DNA of 12,959 bases, from positions 1 to 12,959 of the forward strand of contig JAQIDD010000348.1 of NCBI GenBank assembly GCA_027858215.1, given 5' to 3'. Under the pieces are notes generated by a model. It did not search any database and had not been told where the DNA came from. It saw nothing but the letters and a program-made list of their open reading frames with translations. Positions 1 to 6,687 of this stretch are shown piece by piece (the stretch's first letter is position 1; the number at the start of each line of letters is the position of its first letter). This DNA comes from Candidatus Delongbacteria bacterium. Lineage in GTDB: Bacteria; Bacteroidota; Bacteroidia; Bacteroidales; ML635J-15. Both the position numbers and the translations under genes were made by a program.

Positions 1-244
1 CCCGTCTTCGCAGGGTGACAACATCCAGGTATTGATCATAAAATTCAAGGCTGTCTTCTACCATCTTTATTCGATTTGTCATGCACATGTTTTCATGTGT
101 CAGTTTCTGAGTCATTACAAATTGATGTATAAAAATGTACGAAATGCCTAATGCAATGCCAATGACAGCAGAACAAAACAACCTGAAAAAGGCATTGTTC
201 CTGAACAGTATCCTGAATTTATTTGTTTTCTTTTGTAATACCAT
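1..244 (-). CDS. Membrane-anchored protein, N-terminal fragment (cut by window edge)
   Basis: Reading leftward from the ATG at 244, an open frame of 81 codons runs off the window without a stop. It encodes a basic N-terminus (MVLQKKTNKFRILFRNN), one hydrophobic segment at about residues 19-43 (core CSAVIGIALGISYIFI), then a polar stretch likely to be helical or coiled-coil (about residues 44-75). This is the layout of a bitopic inner-membrane protein with its body in the periplasm. A GTG three codons upstream (253) is an alternative start; a stop lies just before it. The gene is divergent from alaS across about 130 bp. Membrane-anchored M23 peptidases often sit beside alaS in Bacteroidota, so that is one possibility, but no catalytic part is visible and the N-terminus does not clearly match that family. 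I do not assign a function. Confidence 0.7.
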   Translation of the reverse strand, partial: MVLQKKTNKFRILFRNNAFFRLFCSAVIGIALGISYIFIHQFVMTQKLTHENMCMTNRIKMVEDSLEFYDQYLDVVTLRRR

Positions 245-332
245 TGTTCTCACATTTCATTTCATGATTGTGCTGGTAATACACAATGCATTTCTCAAAA
301 AATAGGGCGCAAATTTACAAAAAAGCTTTACA

Positions 333-363
333 TTTGTAAGCCGTATATGTATTAAAATTTTTG
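333..363 (+). promoter_or_regulatory. Candidate Bacteroidota-type promoter for alaS
   Basis: TTTG at 333-336, a 19-nt spacer, then AATTTTTG at 356-363 match the Bacteroidota sigma consensus TTTG-N19-20-TAnnTTTG with one mismatch in the -7 element. The alaS ATG at 377 lies about 13 nt further on, so the leader would be very short. Seen by eye only; the region is AT-rich, so a chance match is possible. Confidence 0.45.
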
Positions 364-376
364 AAACGATAATATT

Positions 377-3001
377 ATGACATCTAAACAAATAAGACAG
401 CAATTTTTAGATTATTTTAAAAGCAAAGGCCACAAAGCAATTCCCTCGGCACCAATGGTTTTGAAGGATGATCCTACCCTGATGTTTACCAATGCCGGGA
501 TGAATCAGTTTAAGGATGTGTTTTTAGGCAATGCCGAACCGGTTAGCGACCGTGTATGTGATTCCCAGAAATGTTTGAGGGTATCAGGGAAACATAATGA
601 CCTGGAAGAAGTTGGACACGATACCTACCATCATACCATGTTTGAAATGCTTGGGAACTGGTCTTTTGGTGATTATTTTAAAGAAGAAGCCATTGACATG
701 GCCTGGGAATTGTTTACCAAAGTGTATAAAATTGATAAAGACAGGTTGTATGTCACCATTTTTGAAGGAGATTCAACCGATGGCTTGTTACCGGATAGTG
801 AGTCAGGCAGGTACTGGAAAAAACATGTGGATGATTCCAGAATTTTACCTGGCAGTAAAAAGGATAATTTCTGGGAAATGGGGGATACCGGTCCGTGTGG
901 CCCATGCTCGGAAATCCATATAGATATGAGGTCTGATAAAGAACGTAAAGAAGAACCAGGTGAAAATCTTGTCAACAAAGATCATCCCAGGGTAATAGAG
1001 CTCTGGAACCTGGTGTTTATTCAATACAACAGGAAGGCTGATAAAACACTGGAAGCGCTGCCTAAAAAACACGTTGACACAGGCATGGGATTTGAACGCC
1101 TGTGTATGGTACTTCAGAACAAAAAATCCAATTATGACACCGACCTTTTTAAGCCGCTGATTCGTGAAATTGCTGCCATGGCAGGCTTGAAATACGGGAA
1201 AAGGAAAAAACATGATGTTGCCATGCGTGTAATTGCGGATCATGTCAGGGCGGTGATTTTTTCCATTGCTGACGGACAATTACCATCCAATGTGAAAGCC
1301 GGCTACGTTATACGGCGTATTTTAAGACGGGCTGTAAGGTATGGGTATTCTTTCCTGGGATTTAAAGGGCCATTCATTAATGAGTTGGTGGATGTGCTTG
1401 TGAAAATTATGGGAGAGGCCTATCCTGAGCTAATCAAACAACAAAAACTCATTGCCAGGGTAATTAAAGAAGAAGAAGCCGCTTTTTTCCGTACCCTTGA
1501 CAAAGGCATGGACATCATGAATGGCATCATTAAAGATACGCTTGATAACAATTATCGGGTGATATCCGGTAAAGATGCATTTTCGTTGTATGACACCTAT
1601 GGTTTTCCTTTTGATTTGACAGATTTGCTTGCCCGGGAACAGAATCTTGTTGTGAACCGTAAAGAATTTCATGATGCCATGCAGGAGCAGAAGCAAAGGG
1701 CGCGAAACGATGCTAAAAAAGATACCGGTGACTGGATCGTATTGCGTGAAGATAAGGAGGAAGAATTTGTGGGATACGATATGACTGAAGCCGATGTGGT
1801 GATCACAAAATACAGGGAGATAAAAAAGAAAAAAAGCAGCATGTACCAACTTGTGTTTAACCTTACGCCTTTTTATGCAGAAAGCGGGGGGCAGGTTGGA
1901 GACCGTGGTCGTGTCATCAGTAAAGATGAACACATTGATATACTGGATACCCAAAAAGAAAATAATCTGATCGTTCATATCACAAAAAAATTGCCGGAAG
2001 ACCTGGAAAGCGAGTTTAAAGCGCAGGTTGATTTTAAAGCACGTCATAATTCAGCAAGAAATCATTCTGCAACACACCTTATGCACAAAGCCTTGCGGGA
2101 TGTCCTTGGTAAACATGTTGAGCAAAAAGGATCACTTGTACATCCTGATTATCTGCGTTTTGATTTTTCCCATTTTGAAAAGTTATCTCCTGATGATTTG
2201 CGTAAAATAGAATCACAGCTGAATGAAAACATTCGTGAGAATATCCAGGTGGAAGAACACAGGAATATCCCTTTGGAAAAGGCTAAAAACATGGGTGCGA
2301 TGGCGTTTTTTGGTGAAAAATACGGCGACCTGGTGCGTGTGATAAAATTCGGTGATTCTACTGAATTGTGTGGAGGCATCCATGTGATGGCAACAGGTGA
2401 AATTGGCTTTTTTAAAATTACCATGGAAACATCTGTAGCTGCAGGAATCCGCCGCATAGAAGCGTTGACAGGACAAAAAGCAGAACAGTATATCATGCAA
2501 AAAAATGATACGCTGCAAGCCATCGAATCAAAATTTAAAAATTCAAAAAACATCCTGCGATCTGTTGAAAATGCTTTAAAGGAAAATTCAAAATTGCAAA
2601 AAGACCTGCAGGCTGTACAAAAACAATTGATCGAAAAAATTACACATGAATTGGAAACACAGGCTAAAAAATTAGGAGATTACAAAATGATTGTTTCTAC
2701 GGTGAATGTGAATAGTCCGACCATGCTGAAAGACCTTTCATTCCGTTTTCGCCATAAGGGAAATATTATCACTGTTTTTGCTGCCAACATTGAAGGGAAA
2801 CCCAATATGGCAATTATGATCCCCGATAAACTGACAAAAGAAAAGGACCTGAATGCCGGCAATATTGTGCGCAACGCAGCCAAAGAATTCAAAGGCGGTG
2901 GTGGTGGACAGGCCTTTTTTGCTACAGCGGGAGGTGCTGATATAAATGGCATTGATGCAGCTCTTGCTTATGCCAGGAAACAGATAGAATCTGTGTTTTA
3001 A
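377..3001 (+). CDS. alaS: Alanyl-tRNA synthetase
   Basis: Attaches alanine to tRNA-Ala in the cytoplasm and hydrolyses mischarged Ser- and Gly-tRNA-Ala. At 874 residues it is full length for bacterial AlaS. The class II aminoacylation domain starts at once (MTSKQIRQQFLDYF; FTNAGMNQFKDVFLG near 37-51) and continues through the motif 2 region (KHNDLEEVG, HHTMFEMLGNWSFGDYF, about 72-101). The editing domain holds the four expected zinc ligands: H563 and H567 in HSATH, C665 and H669 in CGGIH. The last motif is more often CGGTH, so Ile668 is a small variation outside the ligands. A coiled-coil stretch (about 720-765) leads to the C-Ala domain with its glycine-rich GGGGGQAFFATAGG near the end. The ATG start is chosen because homologues begin at this point. 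It appears to be a single-gene unit: 174 bp separate it from hydG. Confidence 0.98.
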   Translation: MTSKQIRQQFLDYFKSKGHKAIPSAPMVLKDDPTLMFTNAGMNQFKDVFLGNAEPVSDRVCDSQKCLRVSGKHNDLEEVGHDTYHHTMFEMLGNWSFGDYFKEEAIDMAWELFTKVYKIDKDRLYVTIFEGDSTDGLLPDSESGRYWKKHVDDSRILPGSKKDNFWEMGDTGPCGPCSEIHIDMRSDKERKEEPGENLVNKDHPRVIELWNLVFIQYNRKADKTLEALPKKHVDTGMGFERLCMVLQNKKSNYDTDLFKPLIREIAAMAGLKYGKRKKHDVAMRVIADHVRAVIFSIADGQLPSNVKAGYVIRRILRRAVRYGYSFLGFKGPFINELVDVLVKIMGEAYPELIKQQKLIARVIKEEEAAFFRTLDKGMDIMNGIIKDTLDNNYRVISGKDAFSLYDTYGFPFDLTDLLAREQNLVVNRKEFHDAMQEQKQRARNDAKKDTGDWIVLREDKEEEFVGYDMTEADVVITKYREIKKKKSSMYQLVFNLTPFYAESGGQVGDRGRVISKDEHIDILDTQKENNLIVHITKKLPEDLESEFKAQVDFKARHNSARNHSATHLMHKALRDVLGKHVEQKGSLVHPDYLRFDFSHFEKLSPDDLRKIESQLNENIRENIQVEEHRNIPLEKAKNMGAMAFFGEKYGDLVRVIKFGDSTELCGGIHVMATGEIGFFKITMETSVAAGIRRIEALTGQKAEQYIMQKNDTLQAIESKFKNSKNILRSVENALKENSKLQKDLQAVQKQLIEKITHELETQAKKLGDYKMIVSTVNVNSPTMLKDLSFRFRHKGNIITVFAANIEGKPNMAIMIPDKLTKEKDLNAGNIVRNAAKEFKGGGGGQAFFATAGGADINGIDAALAYARKQIESVF

Positions 3002-3020
3002 ATGATTATTGTGGTTGGTA

Positions 3021-3051
3021 ATTGTGTCAAAAAACATACGTTTTAAATTCG
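3021..3051 (+). promoter_or_regulatory. Possible promoter for the hydG cluster
   Basis: ATTG at 3021-3024, a 19-nt spacer and TAAATTCG at 3044-3051 resemble TTTG-N19-TAnnTTTG with one mismatch in each element. Transcription from here would give a leader of about 115 nt before hydG, containing the inverted repeat at 3089-3108 and the AGGAGG at 3158. Weak sequence evidence; the position between alaS and hydG is where a promoter is expected. Confidence 0.3.
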
Positions 3052-3088
3052 GTATTGTTTTACTTTTTTATAATTTTACATTGAAACT

Positions 3089-3108
3089 ATTGTTAAGAAA
3101 TAAACAAT
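3089..3108. promoter_or_regulatory. Inverted repeat ATTGTT-N8-AACAAT, possible operator
   Basis: Two perfect 6-bp arms, ATTGTT (3089-3094) and AACAAT (3103-3108), flank an 8-nt A-rich spacer. A third copy of ATTGTT stands at 3054-3059. The dyad lies between the possible hydG promoter and the start codon, so it could be a binding site for a dimeric regulator, for example the Rrf2-type protein encoded at the end of the same cluster. It could also be chance in AT-rich DNA. It does not match the FNR/CRP half-site TTGAT or a known Rrf2 box that I can name. Confidence 0.25.
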
Positions 3109-3157
3109 CAGACTGAATGTGTGGTATTTTAAATAATCGTATAATATCTAAAAAATC

Positions 3158-3163
3158 AGGAGG
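3158..3163 (+). promoter_or_regulatory. Strong Shine-Dalgarno sequence upstream of hydG
   Basis: A perfect AGGAGG stands 12 nt before the hydG ATG at 3176. The other starts in the window show no comparable purine block, as is usual in Bacteroidota. It supports the chosen hydG start, although the spacing is longer than optimal. Confidence 0.55.
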
Positions 3164-3175
3164 ATATAACATCAT

Positions 3176-4606
3176 ATGAAATTTGAACCAGAAACCTATA
3201 GGATACGTGATGAGCGAATGAAGCCCTTTATTGACCCGGAAGAAATATGGGAATATATTGAGGATACAAAAAATCCGGAAAAAGCTGAAGTGGAAGCGGT
3301 AATTGATAAATCCCTGAACAAACAAAGGCTGAATTTAAGAGAAACGGCCATACTCATCAATGCTGATGACCCCGAACTGGTGGAAAAAATAAAACAAGGA
3401 GCCATGGCATTGAAAGAAAAAGTGTATGGCAATCGCATCGTTTTGTTTGCACCGCTTTACATTGGGAACAAATGCAAAAATGATTGTACATATTGTGGTT
3501 TCAGGGCTTCAAACAAAGATGCAGAAAGGCGGACATTGAGCGATAAAGAAATTGTAAAAGAGGTGGAAGCGTTGGAAGATAACGGTCAAAAACGCCTGAT
3601 ACTGGTGTATGGTGAGCATGATGATTACAATGCAGATTACATTGCTCATACCGTTGAAACTGTGTACAATGTTAAAAAAGGCAAAGGAGAAATACGACGT
3701 GTAAACATCAATGCTGCTCCCCTTGATATTGAAGGATTTCGTAAAGTACGTAAGTCAGGAATTGGTACCTACCAGGTTTTCCAGGAAACATACCATCCCA
3801 AAGCGTACAAATGGTATCACATTAAAGGCCCGAAATCCGATTACGAAAACCGCCTTACATCGCTCGACAGGGCGCAGGAAGCAGGTGTGGATGATGTTGG
3901 TATCGGGGCATTGTTTGGGTTGTACGACTGGCGTTTTGAAGTCATGGCCATGGTGCGTCATACCAATCATTTTGAAGCATGCTACAATGTCGGACCACAT
4001 ACCTTGTCATTTCCACGTATAAAAGACGCCTCTACTGTCAATGTGCCCGATAAATATGTGGTAAATGATGAGGATTTTGTCAAATTGATAGCTATTTTAA
4101 GGTTGGCAGTTCCTTATACAGGATTGATTTTGACGGCACGTGAAAATGCTGAAGTCAGAAATGCTGTCATGCGCTTTGGTGTCAGTCAGATTGATGGAGG
4201 AACAAAGCTGGAACTTGGTTCCTATGCTACCAGTAAAAATGAAAAACAGAACCTGAACAGGGAACAGTTTGCTATCAATGACAACCGTTCTCTCAATGAA
4301 ATTATTGATGAACTGCTGGATAAAGGTTATCTCCCTAGTTTTTGCACGGCTTGTTATCGCCTGGGACGTACCGGAGAGCATTTTATGGAATTTTCCGTAC
4401 CAGGTTTCATCAAACGGTATTGTACCCCAAATGCCATCCTTACCCTGACCGAATACCTGGTGGATTATGCACCTGAACATACAGCTAAAAAAGGATGGAA
4501 AGTAATTGATAAAGAAATCAAAAAACTGGAGGGCTTTGGACGCCTTGAGGAGCTGAAAAATCGTATTGAACGTATCAAACAGGGTGAGCGTGATTTGTAT
4601 TTTTAA
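3176..4606 (+). CDS. hydG: [FeFe]-hydrogenase maturase HydG (radical SAM tyrosine lyase)
   Basis: HydG cleaves L-tyrosine with S-adenosylmethionine to p-cresol, CO and cyanide, and builds the Fe(CO)2(CN) unit that goes into the H-cluster of [FeFe] hydrogenase. The 476-residue length is normal. The radical SAM cluster motif CX3CX2C is at C100, C104 and C107 (NKCKNDCTYCGFR). The C-terminal motif CX2CX22C, which holds the second Fe-S cluster with its extra iron, is complete at C390, C393 and C416 (FCTACYRLGRTGEHF, then KRYCTPN). That second motif separates HydG from its close relative ThiH (thiazole synthesis), and no thiamine gene is nearby. The gene heads a tight plus-strand cluster with two TM1266-like proteins (21 nt to the first) and an Rrf2 regulator. 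HydE, HydF and the hydrogenase are absent from the window. Confidence 0.96.
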   Translation: MKFEPETYRIRDERMKPFIDPEEIWEYIEDTKNPEKAEVEAVIDKSLNKQRLNLRETAILINADDPELVEKIKQGAMALKEKVYGNRIVLFAPLYIGNKCKNDCTYCGFRASNKDAERRTLSDKEIVKEVEALEDNGQKRLILVYGEHDDYNADYIAHTVETVYNVKKGKGEIRRVNINAAPLDIEGFRKVRKSGIGTYQVFQETYHPKAYKWYHIKGPKSDYENRLTSLDRAQEAGVDDVGIGALFGLYDWRFEVMAMVRHTNHFEACYNVGPHTLSFPRIKDASTVNVPDKYVVNDEDFVKLIAILRLAVPYTGLILTARENAEVRNAVMRFGVSQIDGGTKLELGSYATSKNEKQNLNREQFAINDNRSLNEIIDELLDKGYLPSFCTACYRLGRTGEHFMEFSVPGFIKRYCTPNAILTLTEYLVDYAPEHTAKKGWKVIDKEIKKLEGFGRLEELKNRIERIKQGERDLYF

Positions 4607-4627
4607 TGCTTTAAAATAAAACCTATT

Positions 4628-4885
4628 ATGGATGAAATAAGAATACTTGGAATTTATGTCATGGACCGCATCAAAGAAGCCGGTAAAACACAGCAGGTGT
4701 TATCGCGGTATTCCGATATCATTAATACAAGGCTGGGGTTTCATGAAGTGACTGAACAAACCTGCAGCAGGTTCGGGATGATTGTGCTTGAACTTGAAGG
4801 CGATAAATCATCCAGGGATGAGATTGAATCTGCTCTCAACGATATTGAGGGCATCCGTGTAAAACACATGAAATTTACAATTTAA
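4628..4885 (+). CDS. TM1266-like small ACT-fold protein, putative iron-only hydrogenase system regulator (copy 1)
   Basis: An 85-residue protein matching the small family annotated as 'putative iron-only hydrogenase system regulator', whose Thermotoga member TM1266 also sits next to hydG. Visible hallmarks are the opening strand RILGIYVMD, the central NTRLGF, the strand MIVLELEGD, and the ending SALNDIEGIRVKHMKF. This pattern suits a beta-alpha-beta ACT-like fold, usually used as a dimeric sensing or regulatory domain. There is no DNA-binding domain in the chain, so 'regulator' rests on genome context in the family rather than a shown mechanism. It starts 21 nt after hydG and ends 13 nt before a second, related gene. 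Cytoplasmic; no signal peptide. Ligand unknown. Confidence 0.88.
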   Translation: MDEIRILGIYVMDRIKEAGKTQQVLSRYSDIINTRLGFHEVTEQTCSRFGMIVLELEGDKSSRDEIESALNDIEGIRVKHMKFTI

Positions 4886-4898
4886 ATTCTTGTCAATT

Positions 4899-5150
4899 AT
4901 GGATACTCATTTTAATTTTATAGGCATACTTGTACGTGATCCTGAATTGGATACTACACATTTGCAGGATACACTGACTTCTTATGGATGTAACATACGC
5001 ACCAGGTTAGGATTGAACAGTACCGGGAATAAAAAAAACCCTCTCATATTGCTTGATTTGTATGGTGATGAACAAGAACAGAACAATTTGATGTCGGCAT
5101 TAAAAGCAATCCCGGGAATAGAAGTGAAAAATATGATTTTTCAGGGGTGA
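4899..5150 (+). CDS. TM1266-like small ACT-fold protein (copy 2, tandem paralogue)
   Basis: An 83-residue protein that aligns with its upstream neighbour almost end to end, with one 3-residue gap. Shared positions include GI-V-D near the start, Q--L--Y---I-TRLG in the centre, I-L-L-GD after the gap, and SAL--I-GI-VK-M-F at the end: roughly a third identical by eye. It is therefore a diverged tandem duplicate, perhaps forming a heterodimer with copy 1 or sensing a different signal. The ATG at 4899 (MDTHFNFIGILV) lines up with the start of copy 1. An in-frame TTG at 4890 would add three residues and is less likely. The Rrf2 gene begins 3 nt after its stop, so the two are probably co-transcribed and translationally linked. 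Cytoplasmic; function inferred from family and context only. Confidence 0.85.
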   Translation: MDTHFNFIGILVRDPELDTTHLQDTLTSYGCNIRTRLGLNSTGNKKNPLILLDLYGDEQEQNNLMSALKAIPGIEVKNMIFQG

Positions 5151-5153
5151 ACA

Positions 5154-5548
5154 ATGCAAAAAGTCTTGCAAATATCCCGTGCTGCCAGTATCGGCTTGCA
5201 TGGAACAGTGCTGATTTATAAATCACCGGTACGCCTGAATGTGGTACGGATTGCAAAACAACTCCAAGCATCTGATCATCATGTGGCCAAGGTGTTGCAA
5301 AAGCTTGCAAAAAAAAACGTCCTTCAATCATATAAAGGCCCCTCGGGGGATTTAGCCTTAACAAACCTGCTGGTGAATTATGCCTTCTTGAAATTTATGA
5401 GGCCATAGAAGGCCCATTGACTGATGGTATATGTCCGGATAAGGACAAAGATTGCCCGTTTCAACATTGTTTGTGGGGCAGTTTTGGTGAACAAACAGGG
5501 AAAGATTTTAAACAATATCTGCAGGAAACCGTTGTTTCAGACTTTTAA
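5154..5548 (+). pseudogene. Rrf2-family transcriptional regulator with Fe-S-type cysteines, frameshifted
   Basis: The first 65 codons from the ATG at 5154 encode the winged-helix part of an Rrf2/IscR-type regulator (VRIAKQLQASDHHVAKVLQK, then SYKGPSG). The frame then leaves the family and stops at 5408. Adding one G to the run of five at 5345-5349 restores GPSGGFSLNKPAGE, the usual Rrf2 wing, and then LLEIYEAIEGP and three cysteines at C94, C101 and C106 (CPDKDKDC, CPFQHCLW), ending at TAA 5546-5548. The repaired protein would have 131 residues, normal for the family. Cysteines at this place bind an Fe-S cluster in IscR and NsrR, so the intact protein would probably sense iron, redox state or NO and control the hydrogenase genes it follows. 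The break may be a sequencing error in the homopolymer, a recent mutation, or slippage. The rest of the downstream frame looks undecayed, which favours error or recent change. Confidence 0.85.
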
Positions 5549-5558
5549 GGCGCCTTAA
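5545..5558. other. 14-bp perfect palindrome over two convergent stop codons
   Basis: TTAAGGCGCCTTAA reads the same on both strands. It contains the TAA of the repaired Rrf2 frame (5546-5548) and the stop of the PagL-like gene on the other strand (5555-5557), with only 6 bp between the two genes. As RNA it could form a 5-bp stem with a GCGC loop, too weak for a convincing terminator; only a short A/T run follows in either direction. Confidence 0.4.
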
Positions 5559-6655
5559 TAAAAAGCATACCCCAGGGTGAAACTCGTGTAATCCGCTACA
5601 TGTTTATGGGCTTTTACCTCGAAACCAATCAGTATGTTGGTATTATGCTTGTACCGCAATCCCCATTTGTGATACCACAAGTGCTCATCATCCATTTGAT
5701 TGAATACATACCATCCCAGCTTTTGGCTGAATCTGAATTTTCCCATCACAAACTCATGGCCTGCAAACACACTCAAAATGTTTGGGTTCCCGCCAAGGTC
5801 ATAATATTCAATTGAGCGGATATGCAGCCCGTTGAGGTTCCATTCAAAACCGCCAAGCAGGTTATTCAGGTTACTTATTCTCCTTCCGGCAAGCATTTCA
5901 GCGCCTCCGATCATGTAAATTTCTTTTAGATCATAGGTTTTTGATTTTGCTGTGAGATAGGCATTTATCCTGGTAATCCATTTGTTTGTAAATGTTTGCA
6001 TGGGAATGCTGTCACTTCTGTTTTTTACATTTCCATAATCGGGCGAATAGTATAAGCCTATCCCGGCAGAAGGCCAGTTGATACCTTTGTTAGGGGCTTT
6101 GGATCCGCCATTGGAAATGTGATTGAAAGCAAAAACCACATCCGAAAAAAGATTATCATTGATCTTAAAATAAGCTCCGAGTGCAACCTGTAGGGAAGCA
6201 TTGACATGCATAGAGTAGGATTGGTTTTCGGGGTTATGAATTTCATGATAAGGATTGGTGTTGTATTCCAGCCCGGCAGTACCCCTGATGATGGGACTTA
6301 TTCTTTTGTCAGCCAACGCATGGTACTGTACATAATATGCCAGATGCACACCATGACCCAGAACATCGTAATCATAATTTTTATAGGCCAGCAAAACCCC
6401 GGTGCTTGGATAACACCGGCAGGTATTCCAGGCTTTTGATGAGGTGTGCCTTTTTGAATGTTCCAGCTCTATAGCCCATGGGCGGGAACCGGCAGTATTT
6501 TGTACTGCATCGGTATGAGCAAACACAGTACCATTGTAATGTTTGATACCATAGTGATGGTATGAATCCGGATATTCTACCGTATCCTGAGATCGAAGCA
6601 TCACAGGAATCAGGCAAATGAAGAACAAACAAGTGTATGTTTTGAAATGTTGCAT
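5555..6655 (-). CDS. PagL-like acyloxyacyl hydrolase (lipid A 3-O-deacylase family), outer-membrane barrel
   Basis: A 366-residue protein with a signal peptide (MQHFKTYTCLFFICLIPVML, cut likely near residues 20-22), alternating strands typical of an outer-membrane beta-barrel, and an aromatic C-terminus (LGYAFY). The family signature FNHISNGG followed by PNKGIN (residues 177-193) holds the catalytic His and Ser, here H179 and S181. PagL removes an acyl chain from lipid A in the outer membrane. In the Pseudomonas enzyme the third catalytic residue is a Glu 12 positions after the Ser; here that place is N193. The protein is about twice the length of classical PagL, with an extra domain of some 160 residues at the C-terminus, as in other Bacteroidota members. 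It follows the OmpA/PD40 gene by 32 nt on the same strand and is probably co-transcribed with it. Family assignment is firm; substrate is inferred. Confidence 0.85.
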   Translation of the reverse strand: MQHFKTYTCLFFICLIPVMLRSQDTVEYPDSYHHYGIKHYNGTVFAHTDAVQNTAGSRPWAIELEHSKRHTSSKAWNTCRCYPSTGVLLAYKNYDYDVLGHGVHLAYYVQYHALADKRISPIIRGTAGLEYNTNPYHEIHNPENQSYSMHVNASLQVALGAYFKINDNLFSDVVFAFNHISNGGSKAPNKGINWPSAGIGLYYSPDYGNVKNRSDSIPMQTFTNKWITRINAYLTAKSKTYDLKEIYMIGGAEMLAGRRISNLNNLLGGFEWNLNGLHIRSIEYYDLGGNPNILSVFAGHEFVMGKFRFSQKLGWYVFNQMDDEHLWYHKWGLRYKHNTNILIGFEVKAHKHVADYTSFTLGYAFY

Positions 6656-6687
6656 GCACTGGTATCGTGTTTCATAATCCTAAAACC

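Noticed and set aside
245..332. Small gene or RNA between the left-edge gene and alaS
   Set aside because: No open frame of useful length, no stable hairpin and no motif was seen; it appears to be leader sequence of the divergent genes.
1430..2047. Long open frame on the minus strand inside alaS (about 205 codons)
   Set aside because: Antisense to a certain, well-conserved gene. Its protein is rich in Phe, Ile and His in the way frame shadows of AT-rich coding DNA are, with no recognisable domain.
3176..4606. ThiH (tyrosine lyase of thiazole synthesis) instead of HydG
   Set aside because: The C-terminal CX2CX22C motif (C390, C393, C416) is present and hydrogenase-associated genes follow; no thiamine gene is near.
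5154..5408. A complete 84-residue regulator ending at 5408
   Set aside because: The last 19 residues leave the Rrf2 family abruptly at the G-run, and the family sequence continues in the next frame to 5548.
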